Assembly (NCBI GenBank): GCA_018364635.1
Contig: JAGZLR010000026.1
Coordinates: 1 to 30,133, forward strand
Source of the DNA: Clostridiales bacterium
GTDB lineage: Bacteria; Bacillota; Clostridia; Lachnospirales; Anaerotignaceae
Direction: 5' to 3'
Length of the DNA: 30,133 bases
Of this stretch, positions 22,327 to 30,133 are shown piece by piece. Numbering within the stretch: the first letter of the stretch is position 1; each line of letters opens with the position of its first letter. Both the position numbers and the translations under genes were made by a program. Below the pieces are notes generated by a model. That model worked only from the letters and a program-made list of their open reading frames with translations, was not told the DNA's origin and did no database searches.

Positions 22327-23658
22327 ATGGCAATAGATGTGGCATTTGTTGTTCTTTTAGTCTTTTCGGGATGGCTGGCGATGAATCGATCAGCGATTGC
22401 TTCTATTAATCGCAATAAATTGAAGACTGCTGCGGAGGAAGGCAATAAAACTGCTGTACGTATGTTGCAGCAGTTGGAACAAAGGGAGCGTATTCAGATA
22501 CCAATAGATTTTTTTCTGTTGTTATCCCTTATAGTATCAGGCATCATAGTACAAAAAATTATTTTTGAACAGATTATACCTTGGTTGACAATAAAGAATT
22601 CTAATTTTGTACTCTATCCATGGCTGATAGGATTTGTTTTTATGATTATAGATGGTCTTATTTATTTTATTTTTGGTTACTTGCTTCCTTGTTCCATCGG
22701 AGAAGAAGCGCCTGAGAAGATTTATAATAAAAATAAATTTTTGCTCTCTGCAATGCGTTTTATTTTTACACCAGTGTATTGCATCATTACTTTTGTGACA
22801 AAGCTATTATTTCGTATGATGGGATTTTCTACAGAAAAGCGATTAAAAGGCGATGTCACGGAGGAAGAAATTTTAGGTTTGGTAGATGCAGGAGAAGATA
22901 GTGGTACGATTGATGAATCTGAGAAAGAAATGATCAATAATATATTTGAATTCGATAACATCTCTGTAGGAGATATTGCGACTCATCGTACAGATATTGT
23001 TGCGGTGGATATTGAGGATGGAATTGAAGAGATTAAAAAAGTTATTTTAAATGAGAAATATTCAAGAATTCCTGTTTATAGAGAGACAATAGATAATATT
23101 ATTGGTGTTTTCCATATCAAAGATGTAGTAAAATACTTTATATCAGAGGATAAAGCAAAGACATTTTGTTTGGAATCTATTTTAATGCAACCATATTTTG
23201 TGCCATCGTCGAAAAAGACGGACGAGCTGTTTGAAGAACTTCAAAAACGGAAAATTTATATGGCAATTGTTATTGATGAATATGGTGGTACAGCAGGTAT
23301 TGTAACGATGGAAGATTTGTTAGAAAGGATTGTTGGTAATATTTTTGATGAATATGATACAGAGGAAGAAGAAGAAATTCAAAAAATTAACGCAAATACA
23401 TATATGATTAGTGGCACAGCAGAGTTCGATGAAGTCAATGAGATTTTTCATTTTATTTTAGAAGAAGACGAGGACTATGATACATTAAGTGGATTTTTAA
23501 TTGGCCGATTAGGAAGAATCCCTGAAGAAGGAGAACATCCTATAGTCATCACGGATGGCTGGATGTTTCAGGTTGAAAAGATGGAAGAAAAGCGCATAGA
23601 AGTTGTCAGGGCAACGAGAAAAAAAGAGGAGAATGAAGAGAATGAATACGAAAATTAA
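22327..23658 (+). CDS. CNNM/DUF21 and CBS domain membrane protein (hemolysin C/CorC-like)
   Basis: A 443-residue protein of the CNNM (DUF21) family, linked in other organisms to magnesium or cobalt transport and often mislabelled hemolysin. The N-terminal DUF21 part (about 1-180) has three to four membrane segments and NRSAIASINRNKLKTAAEEG. It is followed by the linker GTIDESEKEMINNIFEFD, two CBS domains (about 210-330; YSRIPVYRETIDNIIGV and AIVIDEYGGTAGIVTMEDLL) and a CorC_HlyC C-terminal domain. A first in-frame ATG at 22309 has no ribosome site and would place GGAGG inside the gene; that GGAGG serves the ATG at 22327. A small membrane-peptide gene overlaps the last 17 bases. Confidence 0.9.
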   Translation: MAIDVAFVVLLVFSGWLAMNRSAIASINRNKLKTAAEEGNKTAVRMLQQLEQRERIQIPIDFFLLLSLIVSGIIVQKIIFEQIIPWLTIKNSNFVLYPWLIGFVFMIIDGLIYFIFGYLLPCSIGEEAPEKIYNKNKFLLSAMRFIFTPVYCIITFVTKLLFRMMGFSTEKRLKGDVTEEEILGLVDAGEDSGTIDESEKEMINNIFEFDNISVGDIATHRTDIVAVDIEDGIEEIKKVILNEKYSRIPVYRETIDNIIGVFHIKDVVKYFISEDKAKTFCLESILMQPYFVPSSKKTDELFEELQKRKIYMAIVIDEYGGTAGIVTMEDLLERIVGNIFDEYDTEEEEEIQKINANTYMISGTAEFDEVNEIFHFILEEDEDYDTLSGFLIGRLGRIPEEGEHPIVITDGWMFQVEKMEEKRIEVVRATRKKEENEENEYEN

Positions 23659-23800
23659 AAAAGGAATTGGTATGATTCTTTCGCTTATTGCTATAATTTC
23701 TTCAATCTATACTGCAGTCAGCCATACGAACTTGATTTTGACAATCATATTACTTATTATTGCAGGTGTTTACAATCTATATTTATTAGTGCATCAATGA
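23642..23800 (+). CDS. Small two-helix membrane protein of unknown function
   Basis: A 52-residue peptide starting MNTKIKKGIGMILSLIAI, with two predicted membrane segments (about 9-25 and 30-48) joined by the short loop AVSHTN and a positively charged N-terminus. The ATG at 23642 overlaps the end of the CNNM/CBS gene in another frame and is preceded by AGAGGAG at 10 bases, so the two are probably translationally coupled. Longer in-frame starts at 23603 or 23633 lack proper ribosome spacing. I recognise no family. The coupling suggests a role with the CNNM protein or simply co-expression. Confidence 0.6.
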   Translation: MNTKIKKGIGMILSLIAIISSIYTAVSHTNLILTIILLIIAGVYNLYLLVHQ

Positions 23801-23932
23801 TATAGATATTGATAGAAAGAAATGAAATCTAAGTCCTATATGTTGAATTAATTTAGATTCTGTATTACAATTATATATATTGACTTTGTTGATGGTGGCA
23901 AGTATGGTTCCAGTTTCTATACAATGATAGAA

Positions 23933-23967
23933 AAAAGACTAGTTCAATAAGCTAGTCTTTTCTTTTT
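23933..23967 (+). terminator. Intrinsic terminator after the CNNM/CBS operon
   Basis: A 10-bp perfect stem, AAAAGACTAG (23933-23942) against CTAGTCTTTT (23952-23961), with a 9-base loop and the tail CTTTTT. Confidence 0.88.
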
Positions 23968-24019
23968 GATCTGTCACTTTAAACTGCAAAAGCTAAACAA
24001 TTAAAATGAGAGGTGTACT

Positions 24020-25381
24020 ATGGAAAGGGAAAGATTGGGGTCAAGATTAGGATTTCTTTTATTAAGTGCGGGGTGTGCTATTGGAATCGGTAATGTATGG
24101 AGATTTCCGTATATCACAGGACTTTATGGCGGAGGAGCCTTTGTATTATTTTATTTATTCTTTTTGGTTGTAATGGGAATGCCGATTTTATCTATGGAGT
24201 TTGCAGTTGGTCGTGCAAGTGGCAAAAGTGCTGTTAAAGCATATAAAGTACTTGAAAAAGAAGGACAAAAATGGCATTTTCATGGTTATCTTGCCATGGC
24301 AGGAAATTATATTTTGATGATGTTTTATACGACAGTTGCGGGATGGATGCTTCATTATTTTTATTTGATGATATCAGGAAAATTTATCGGAAAAAATGCT
24401 GATGAGGTTGCAGGAATTTTTAACGGTATGCTGTCCAGAGCTGATATTATGGGATTTTGGATGGTATTGGTAGTTATTTTAGGATTTATTACATGTGCAA
24501 TTGGGCTGCAAAAAGGCGTTGAGAAAATTACTAAAATTATGATGGTTTCCTTGATGGTAATTATGGTGATTCTCGCTATCAATAGTATTCTCATTCCTGG
24601 AAGCCAAGAGGGCCTTGCTTTTTACCTTTTACCTGATTTTAATAGAATGCGCGAGGTAGGAATTGGCCAAACGATTGTGGCAGCTATGAATCAATCATTT
24701 TTTACATTAAGTTTGGGAATTGGGGCTATGGCAATTTTTGGTAGCTATATTGGAAAAGATAGGGCCTTATTAGGAGAGTCTTTGCGTATTGGTGTTTTGG
24801 ACACTTTTGTTGCATTTGTTGCAGGTCTGATTATTTTCCCAGCATGCTTCGCTTATGGAATTAATCCAGACAGCGGACCAAGTCTTATTTTTATTACATT
24901 GCCTAATGTTTTTAATTCTATGCCTGGTGGAAACATTTGGGGAGCGTTATTCTTTATTTTTATGGCATTTGCAGCGTTATCTACAGTACTTGCAGTCTTT
25001 GAAAATATTATTTCCTTTGGCATGGACCTTTGGGGATGGAGTAGAAAAAAAGCGGCTTTTATTAATATTTTTGTTGTTATGATTTTAAGTCTTCCTTGTG
25101 TTTTGGGATTCAATGTATTATCGGATTTTCAACCTTTAGGTGAGGGTACAACGGTACTTGATTTGGAAGATTTTTTGGTAAGTAATATTCTTTTGCCATT
25201 GGGATCTTTAGTTTATCTTTTGTTCTGTGTCAGCCGTTATGGATGGGGTTGGAAAAAGTATACAGAAGAAGTCAATACTGGAGTTGGAGCTAAAATACCA
25301 CAATGGTGTAGATTTTATCTCACCTTTATTTTACCTATTTTAATTATTATCATTTTTCTACAAGGAATATTCAAATTTTAA
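24020..25381 (+). CDS. NSS family sodium-dependent amino acid symporter
   Basis: A 453-residue member of the neurotransmitter:sodium symporter (SNF) family with eleven to twelve membrane helices, the size of the bacterial 11- to 12-helix types such as MhsT and TnaT. The first helix carries the sodium and substrate site, AGCAIGIGNVWRFPYITG. The helix-6 region FFTLSLGIGAMAIFGSY and the helix-8 stretch FMAFAALSTVLAVFE match the family's unwound-helix and sodium-2 regions. It should import an amino acid with sodium ions; the amino acid cannot be read from sequence. ATG 24020 follows GAGAGGTG. The promoter is not clear after the preceding terminator. A shared terminator follows. Confidence 0.93.
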   Translation: MERERLGSRLGFLLLSAGCAIGIGNVWRFPYITGLYGGGAFVLFYLFFLVVMGMPILSMEFAVGRASGKSAVKAYKVLEKEGQKWHFHGYLAMAGNYILMMFYTTVAGWMLHYFYLMISGKFIGKNADEVAGIFNGMLSRADIMGFWMVLVVILGFITCAIGLQKGVEKITKIMMVSLMVIMVILAINSILIPGSQEGLAFYLLPDFNRMREVGIGQTIVAAMNQSFFTLSLGIGAMAIFGSYIGKDRALLGESLRIGVLDTFVAFVAGLIIFPACFAYGINPDSGPSLIFITLPNVFNSMPGGNIWGALFFIFMAFAALSTVLAVFENIISFGMDLWGWSRKKAAFINIFVVMILSLPCVLGFNVLSDFQPLGEGTTVLDLEDFLVSNILLPLGSLVYLLFCVSRYGWGWKKYTEEVNTGVGAKIPQWCRFYLTFILPILIIIIFLQGIFKF

Positions 25382-25387
25382 TAAAAT

Positions 25388-25422
25388 AAAAAGGAACTAT
25401 AGTATGGCTACAGTTCCTTTTT
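25388..25422. terminator. Bidirectional terminator between the symporter and LUD genes
   Basis: AAAAAGGAACT (25388-25398) pairs with AGTTCCTTTTT (25412-25422), and the inner TAG/CTA extends the stem. On the minus strand the tail is TTTTTATTTTATTTT. The flanking genes converge here. Confidence 0.88.
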
Positions 25423-25431
25423 ATTTTAGTT

Positions 25432-26064
25432 TTAGAAGCCTAATTCTTCTCCAACCAAAATAACTTTTATTCTTCCAGCAGGTTTAGATCTTCTAGTGAT
25501 CAATATTTCATTACAGATACAGTCAGGGGAGAGGCAGTTGCGACACATGCCAACTTTATTACAAGGTGTAGCTATGTCAAATCTTGCGGCATTGATCGGG
25601 GAAGCGATAGATCTTGCACGAATCATCGCGGCTTCCTCTGACTGACATACTTTATTCATTCCTGTGACAACCAAAACATTTTTTGGACCAAAGGCAATGG
25701 CAGCAATTCGATTGGAATTTCCGTCAACATTGATCATTAAACCATCTGTAGTAATAGCATTGGTGCTGGTAACATAATAATCCATAGAAAAGACCTTACG
25801 ATAAAGCTCTTGTTGTTCAGCAGGAGGAAGCCCATCTCTGTCGAACGCTTGGTAATTTCCCTCTTTTAAAGCTTGTGTCAGTCCCATATCGCGGATTGTT
25901 GCAGAACCGCCCCAGGAAACTGTACTGCCCTCAGGAATTAATTCCAAAGCCTTTTTTATGGCCTCTTCTTTTGTAGCGCAGTAGTATCCCTCCATGCCTC
26001 TTTTTTTCATATCTTCCACCATCTGCGCGCCTAATAAAGAATTTCGTTTTTCCATTGGTGTCAT
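25432..26064 (-). CDS. LUD domain (LutC/DUF162-like) protein with a Cys cluster
   Basis: A 210-residue stand-alone LUD-domain protein. The family is named from LutC, part of the bacterial lactate oxidation complex, but stand-alone members are uncharacterised. Visible family signatures are STVSWGGSATIRDMGL (about 48-62), TSTNAITTDGLMINVDG (about 99-115), NSNRIAAIAFGP and VLVVTGMNKV. The C-terminal part carries five cysteines (168, 174, 177, 182, 184; C-x5-C-x2-C-x4-C-x-C) that could bind a metal or Fe-S cluster. No lutA or lutB is nearby, so a lactate role is doubtful. ATG 26064 has GGGGG about 12 bases upstream. It follows lysA by 64 bases on the same strand and may be the last gene of the aroC-lysA transcript. 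Confidence 0.85.
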   Translation of the reverse strand: MTPMEKRNSLLGAQMVEDMKKRGMEGYYCATKEEAIKKALELIPEGSTVSWGGSATIRDMGLTQALKEGNYQAFDRDGLPPAEQQELYRKVFSMDYYVTSTNAITTDGLMINVDGNSNRIAAIAFGPKNVLVVTGMNKVCQSEEAAMIRARSIASPINAARFDIATPCNKVGMCRNCLSPDCICNEILITRRSKPAGRIKVILVGEELGF

Positions 26065-26128
26065 AAAAATAGAACCCCCTTTTTGTGAATAGAAGCAAGG
26101 TGATAGAAATCGCCTTTGCTAAATATAC

Positions 26129-27394
26129 TTATTTTAATGATATCTGATGCCTTAATAGATCGGAAAGTTCATCTCTTTCACGGATTAATACTGCTTCACC
26201 GTTTTCGCGTATCATGACTTCAGCTGGTTTTAGTCTATAATTGTAGTTGGATGCCATACTCATACCATAAGCGCCTGCATCAAGTACTGCTAAGAGATCG
26301 CCCTGAAAAATTTCTGGTAATACTCTATCTTTTGCAAGAATATCACCGCTTTCACAGATATTACCAACGATAGTAACGGTTTCATTTTTTTCGCTTTTTT
26401 TCTCACTATCACGGTATATTTGAATACCATGATAGGAATCGTACATAATTGGCCGCTGTAATACATTGAAACCTAAATCAGTGCCGATAAACTTTTTGTC
26501 ATGATTATATTTTACTGCATGAACAGTGCCTAAGAGGACACAGCACTCCGCAGAGATATAACGTCCTGGTTCAATACGAAACGTAATTTGTGAACCATAT
26601 TCCTCTGCAAATTTATAGAGAGCTGCATCAATATGCTGTCCAAGGTCTTTCAGGTCTAGAGGTTGTTCCCCATCTTCTTTATGATATGGGATACCAAATC
26701 CACCACCCATATCGATAAATTTTAAGTTTTCAAAATGCTTAGCAATTTGAAGCAGAGAATCTACACTACGGACAAAGGCTTCTCCCGTCATAAAAAGAGA
26801 ACCGATATGCTGATTGATTCCAAGTAATGTTAAGTTATATTTTTTTAGAATTTCTTTCACTTGTGGGATATATTCTGGATCTACAGCAAATTTTGTTTTT
26901 TTGCCAGCAGTAATTACTTTTTCGTGATGGCCTGCGCCTACCCCTGGATTAAAGCGAATTGCAACTTTACCTCCAGGATTCAGCTGACCGTATTGTTCCA
27001 ATTGCGCTAAAGAATCTACACTGATAATTACATTAGCGTCAATTGCATATTGCATTTCTTCTCTTGAAACATTATTACAGATATAGAATATTTCCTCAGG
27101 CTGGAAGCCAGCAGCAAGTTCTGTATAAATTTCTCCAGGGCTCATAGCATCTACTTCTAATCCTTCACTTTTTACTACTTGTAAAAAAGCAAGACTACTA
27201 TTTGCTTTGGCAGAATAATCGACAACAAAGTTAGGATAAGTTACTAAATTTTTTAAATCACGGCAACGCTGACGCAGGATTCTTTCATTATAAACATAAA
27301 GTGGAGTTCCATATGTCTGTATTAATTCCACTGGATTTATCCCTTCAAAAAAGTTGAGGCTGTCTAAAACATTTGTGTATACCTTTTGCATCAT
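26129..27394 (-). CDS. lysA: Diaminopimelate decarboxylase
   Basis: A 421-residue PLP enzyme of the alanine-racemase-fold decarboxylases, converting meso-diaminopimelate to lysine. The Schiff-base lysine is Lys63 in DYSAKANSS. The phosphate-binding glycines are MGGGFGIPY, and the substrate-site sequences are HIGSLF, EPGRYI and CESGDILAKDR. HIGS followed by Leu-Phe, rather than Gln, marks a subgroup of LysA, so a related substrate (other diamino acids) cannot be excluded. Two adjacent ATGs (27394 and 27391) follow AAGGAG; spacing slightly favours the second, giving 420 residues. It starts 8 bases after the aroC stop, so they form an operon. A short imperfect hairpin without a T-run separates it from the LUD gene. 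Confidence 0.93.
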   Translation of the reverse strand: MMQKVYTNVLDSLNFFEGINPVELIQTYGTPLYVYNERILRQRCRDLKNLVTYPNFVVDYSAKANSSLAFLQVVKSEGLEVDAMSPGEIYTELAAGFQPEEIFYICNNVSREEMQYAIDANVIISVDSLAQLEQYGQLNPGGKVAIRFNPGVGAGHHEKVITAGKKTKFAVDPEYIPQVKEILKKYNLTLLGINQHIGSLFMTGEAFVRSVDSLLQIAKHFENLKFIDMGGGFGIPYHKEDGEQPLDLKDLGQHIDAALYKFAEEYGSQITFRIEPGRYISAECCVLLGTVHAVKYNHDKKFIGTDLGFNVLQRPIMYDSYHGIQIYRDSEKKSEKNETVTIVGNICESGDILAKDRVLPEIFQGDLLAVLDAGAYGMSMASNYNYRLKPAEVMIRENGEAVLIRERDELSDLLRHQISLK

Positions 27395-27402
27395 AAATCT
27401 CC

Positions 27403-28503
27403 TTACTGATAAAATTTCTTTATTGTGGAAAGCTGTGCTGACATATTTTGAATGACAGCATCTACAAGAGTTAGTGCTGTCATGGCTTCAACGACGACAA
27501 CAGCTCTTGGAACGATGATAGGATCATGACGACCTTTAATGTTGATTTCTGTTTCTTCTCCATGGATTGTCACTGTCTTTTGGGTCTGGAAGATTGATGG
27601 TGTAGGTTTCAATGCTGTACGAAATATCAGAGGACTGCCATCGCTCATTCCGCCTAACACGCCTCCAGCATGGTTGGAGGACTTCTCTATCTTCCCATTA
27701 ACATTGATTCGAAAATTATCATTATTTTCACTGCCTTTTATAGAAGCGGCGTGAAACCCACTGCCAATTTCAAACCCTTTGACTGCTCCAATCGAAAAAA
27801 TCGCATGAGCAAGACAGGCATCCAATTTATCAAAGACAGTCTCGCCAAGTCCCACAGGAAGGCCTGTGACAATACACTCGATGACCCCTCCTACAGAATC
27901 TTTTTGTGCCATGCACTGTTGTAAAAAGAGATCAGCTTTCTTTGCTGCCTCTTTTTCAGGCATAACAAAAGGATTTTGAAAGCGTTCAGAAAGATTAAAC
28001 TTCTCTCTGTCTATCGAAATTGGTCCGATTGAGAGCGTATAGGCCTGAATAGATATGCCTATTTCTTCTAATAATTTTTTGGCTACAGCACCAGCAGCCA
28101 CCCTAGAAAGTGTTTCGCGGCCGGAGGAACGCCCGCCTCCACGATAATCACGAAAACCATATTTCTGCTGAAATGTGTAATCAGCATGTCCAGGTCGAAA
28201 AGATTCAGCAATTTGAGAATAATCAGAAGAATGATGATCTTTATTATATACAACCATAGAGATTGGTGTACCTGTAGTTTTTCCTTCAAAAACACCAGAT
28301 AAGATTGAGACTAGGTCACTTTCTTCTCTTTTTGTAGAGAACTGACTTGTGCCAGGTTTTCTCCGGTCTAATTCTTTTTGTATGTCTTCTTCAGAAAGAG
28401 ACAGACCAGCAGGACAACCGTCTATTGTTACTCCTAACGCTTTTCCATGGGATTCACCCCAGGTAGAGATCTGAAAACATTTACCAAATATGGATCCAGA
28501 CAT
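27403..28503 (-). CDS. aroC: Chorismate synthase
   Basis: A 366-residue enzyme of the last shikimate-pathway step (5-enolpyruvylshikimate-3-phosphate to chorismate), requiring reduced FMN. Family signatures are GKCFQISTWGESHG at the N-terminus with the conserved His, SFRPGHADYTFQQKYG, the DYRGGGRSSGRET block, and GRHDPIIVPRAVVVVEAM near the C-terminus. It has no flavin reductase domain, so it is the monofunctional type. The ATG at 28503 has GAAGGTG upstream; an earlier in-frame ATG at 28524 lacks support. It heads an operon with lysA, joining aromatic and lysine synthesis in one transcript. Confidence 0.97.
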   Translation of the reverse strand: MSGSIFGKCFQISTWGESHGKALGVTIDGCPAGLSLSEEDIQKELDRRKPGTSQFSTKREESDLVSILSGVFEGKTTGTPISMVVYNKDHHSSDYSQIAESFRPGHADYTFQQKYGFRDYRGGGRSSGRETLSRVAAGAVAKKLLEEIGISIQAYTLSIGPISIDREKFNLSERFQNPFVMPEKEAAKKADLFLQQCMAQKDSVGGVIECIVTGLPVGLGETVFDKLDACLAHAIFSIGAVKGFEIGSGFHAASIKGSENNDNFRINVNGKIEKSSNHAGGVLGGMSDGSPLIFRTALKPTPSIFQTQKTVTIHGEETEINIKGRHDPIIVPRAVVVVEAMTALTLVDAVIQNMSAQLSTIKKFYQ

Positions 28504-28602
28504 GGTCGCACCTTCTTTGTTCAAAATTTTACAAACACATTATATCTTATTTTTAACTATTTTGAAATAAAATTTGCTTTGTTGAACTTATTTTGTCTAA
28601 AA

Positions 28603-28631
28603 AGTATAGTTTTATTTTTTTGAAAAGTCAA
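28603..28631 (-). promoter_or_regulatory. Sigma-A promoter of the aroC-lysA operon
   Basis: On the minus strand TTGACT (28631-28626) and TATACT (28608-28603) are 17 bases apart, giving a leader of about 95 bases. A second, perfect TATAAT lies nearer the gene (28544-28539) but with a poor -35. The leader shows no T-box or lysine riboswitch. Confidence 0.65.
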
Positions 28632-28690
28632 AATATATCATTTTTTATGGAACATACGAAAAAAGAGGAAATCATTTTTTTAAAATATAG

Positions 28691-28718
28691 TTGGAAAAAT
28701 ATTTATTTATGGTATGAT
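28691..28718 (+). promoter_or_regulatory. Probable sigma-A promoter of the TrkH-family gene
   Basis: TTGGAA (28691-28696) and TATGAT (28713-28718) are 16 bases apart. Transcription from here would start near 28725. That excludes the upstream TTG at 28722 as the start codon. Confidence 0.55.
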
Positions 28719-28763
28719 TAGTTGACAGAAGAAAAAAGATTCATAAAGAAGGAAAAAAGCCAG

Positions 28764-30128
28764 ATGAAAAAAATATATGCTTCGCCTATCAAAATTGTTA
28801 TATTAAGTTTTCTGTTAGTAATTATTACAGGGACAATTTTATTAAAACTACCTGTAGCATCAAATGTCCCGGTGGATACAGTCGATGCTCTGTTTACTGC
28901 TACTTCTGCAGTATGTGTGACAGGCCTTACTACAGTTTCTACCATAGATACTTGGACAATGTTTGGCAAAATAGTCCTTATGGGATTGATCCAAATAGGG
29001 GGATTAGGGCTTACTACTTTTGTGGCAATTGTCATGAATTTAGTGGGGAGAAGAATTACGCTGAAAGAACGGTTAATTCTTCAGGAATCTTTAAATCAGG
29101 ACAAACAAGAAAAACTTTTGAATTTAATTTATGTTTCAGTGTTTTTTACTTTTTTGGCAGAAATGTTGGGCACAGTATTTTTGGGTCTTAGATTTGCCAA
29201 GGAGTTTGGATTTTGCCGTGGGATTTGGTATGGACTATTTCACTCTATCTCTGCTTTTTGTAATGCAGGATTTGATATATTAGGCAATACATCCTTGATG
29301 GCTTATGCAGGAGACATTTATTTAAACACAGTATTTATGTGCCTCATTGTTGCAGGGGGGATAGGTTTCCCTGTTTGGATGGATATTGTTCGTGTTCTCC
29401 GAATAAAAAATAAGAATCTAACGTTGCGCCAGAGGGTAAGACATCTAAGCTTGCATGCTAAGTTGGCTTGTTTTATTACTGGAATATTGATTAGTGGTGG
29501 TTTTTTCTTATTTTTATTTCTGGAATGGAACAATCCAGAGACATTAGGCTCTATGAGTCCTTTAAAAAAAATGACGGCTGCTTTATTTCAGTCAGTTACA
29601 TTGAGAACGGCAGGTTTTTTTAGCATCAATCAGGGAGATTTGACTTATGCTTCAAAATTTATATCAGTGCTTATGATGTTTATTGGTGGTTCGCCAGCAG
29701 GAACAGCAGGCGGCATTAAGACGGTTACCCTAGGGGTCATTTATGCTTGCGTTTTCTCAATTCTTCAAGGACGCAATAGTATCCGTATTTTCCATAAAGA
29801 GATTCCGTTTTCAACGCTTCAAAAGGCTTTGACAGTCTTGTTTTTATCGGCTTTTGCATTAAGTGGCGCAACGATTTTACTCACTTTAACAGAAGGCGAG
29901 TCCATAGATTTTTTGGATATTTTCTATGAAGTAGCTTCTGCCTTGGGAACAACTGGATTGTCAACAGGGATTACTCCTAATCTTTCAGATGTAGGAAAGA
30001 TAATTTTGACAGCCACTATGTTTGTAGGAAGAGTAGGGCCAATTTCAGTTGTTGCTGCACTTACGTTTCGACAAAAGAAAAGGAAAAGTCAAATAAAGTA
30101 TTCAGAAGAGAATGTGATAGTCGGATAA
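28764..30128 (+). CDS. trkH: TrkH/KtrB family potassium uptake channel subunit
   Basis: A 454-residue membrane protein with four M1-P-M2 repeats forming a potassium pore. The four filter segments are visible in order: ATSAVCVTGLTT, SAFCNAGFD, VTLRTAGFFS and SALGTTGLSTG, each with the Gly that lines the pore. The intramembrane gating loop region GGSPAGTAGGIKTVTLGVI follows the third repeat. Its length of about 450 fits KtrB-type subunits rather than the longer proteobacterial TrkH. The ATG at 28764 follows AAGGA at 10 bases; a longer frame from TTG 28722 would begin at or before the transcription start. The regulatory RCK subunit (KtrA/TrkA) would be expected just beyond the window edge. Confidence 0.94.
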   Translation: MKKIYASPIKIVILSFLLVIITGTILLKLPVASNVPVDTVDALFTATSAVCVTGLTTVSTIDTWTMFGKIVLMGLIQIGGLGLTTFVAIVMNLVGRRITLKERLILQESLNQDKQEKLLNLIYVSVFFTFLAEMLGTVFLGLRFAKEFGFCRGIWYGLFHSISAFCNAGFDILGNTSLMAYAGDIYLNTVFMCLIVAGGIGFPVWMDIVRVLRIKNKNLTLRQRVRHLSLHAKLACFITGILISGGFFLFLFLEWNNPETLGSMSPLKKMTAALFQSVTLRTAGFFSINQGDLTYASKFISVLMMFIGGSPAGTAGGIKTVTLGVIYACVFSILQGRNSIRIFHKEIPFSTLQKALTVLFLSAFALSGATILLTLTEGESIDFLDIFYEVASALGTTGLSTGITPNLSDVGKIILTATMFVGRVGPISVVAALTFRQKKRKSQIKYSEENVIVG

Positions 30129-30133
30129 GAAAG

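Noticed and set aside
28504..28602. Possible lysine riboswitch or attenuator before aroC-lysA
   Set aside because: The leader is under 100 bases, AT-rich and lacks a stable hairpin with a T-run.
1..30133. Mobile elements, CRISPR arrays, phage genes or replication origins
   Set aside because: No transposase or integrase reading frames, no regularly spaced repeats and no DnaA-box cluster were seen; gene content and composition are uniform.

Overview
The window is a low-GC chromosomal segment of an anaerobic, probably spore-forming Firmicute (class Clostridia, plausibly Lachnospirales). The evidence is AT-rich DNA with strong AGGAGG-type ribosome sites, a type III glutamine synthetase, an oxygen-sensitive type of L-serine dehydratase (Fe-S), ECF-type vitamin uptake, a tetrahydrofolate riboswitch, a two-aptamer glycine riboswitch, a split glycine decarboxylase, and a Cys-rich protein behind a mother-cell (sigma-K-like) promoter. 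I see no phage, insertion sequence, CRISPR array or plasmid gene; the segment looks like core genome.

Layout. 1-952 is the 3' end of a type III glutamine synthetase gene. 996-4412 is a minus-strand block: tRNA-Thr(CGU), a fused L-serine dehydratase-like enzyme, mutY and a NUDIX hydrolase. 4715-6790 is an EF-G paralogue. 7103-9525 holds a MATE exporter, then a THF riboswitch controlling folT, with a small UPF0291 gene behind it. 9561-10457 (minus) holds a DtxR-family regulator and a YaiI/YqxD-family gene. 10709-11674 is metA. 11763-16378 is a complete glycine-induced gcvT-gcvH-gcvPA-gcvPB operon. 16718-20158 is pyruvate carboxylase, followed by an Mrp/NBP35 Fe-S carrier ATPase (20247-21080). 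21158-22150 (minus) is the Cys-rich putative spore-surface protein. 22327-23800 is a CNNM/CBS transporter-like protein overlapped by a 52-residue membrane peptide. 24020-25381 is an NSS-family sodium symporter. 25432-28503 (minus) is an aroC-lysA-LUD operon. 28764-30128 is a TrkH/KtrB potassium channel subunit.

Functional theme. Several genes bear on amino-acid and one-carbon economy. Serine dehydratase and the glycine cleavage system break down serine and glycine. The cleavage system loads methylene groups onto tetrahydrofolate, and FolT imports folates under THF-riboswitch control. Pyruvate carboxylase refills oxaloacetate, from which aspartate-family products are made (MetA, LysA). The dihydrolipoamide dehydrogenase (L-protein) needed for glycine cleavage is not in the window.

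The most notable observations are these. The THF riboswitch has a readable mechanism for hiding the folT ribosome site. The EF-G paralogue has Glu in place of the Lys of the NKxD GTP-binding motif and an odd upstream region. The serine dehydratase-like protein has several changes at family signature positions. The Cys-rich protein has a good sigma-K-type promoter. No wholly new multi-gene system could be identified.
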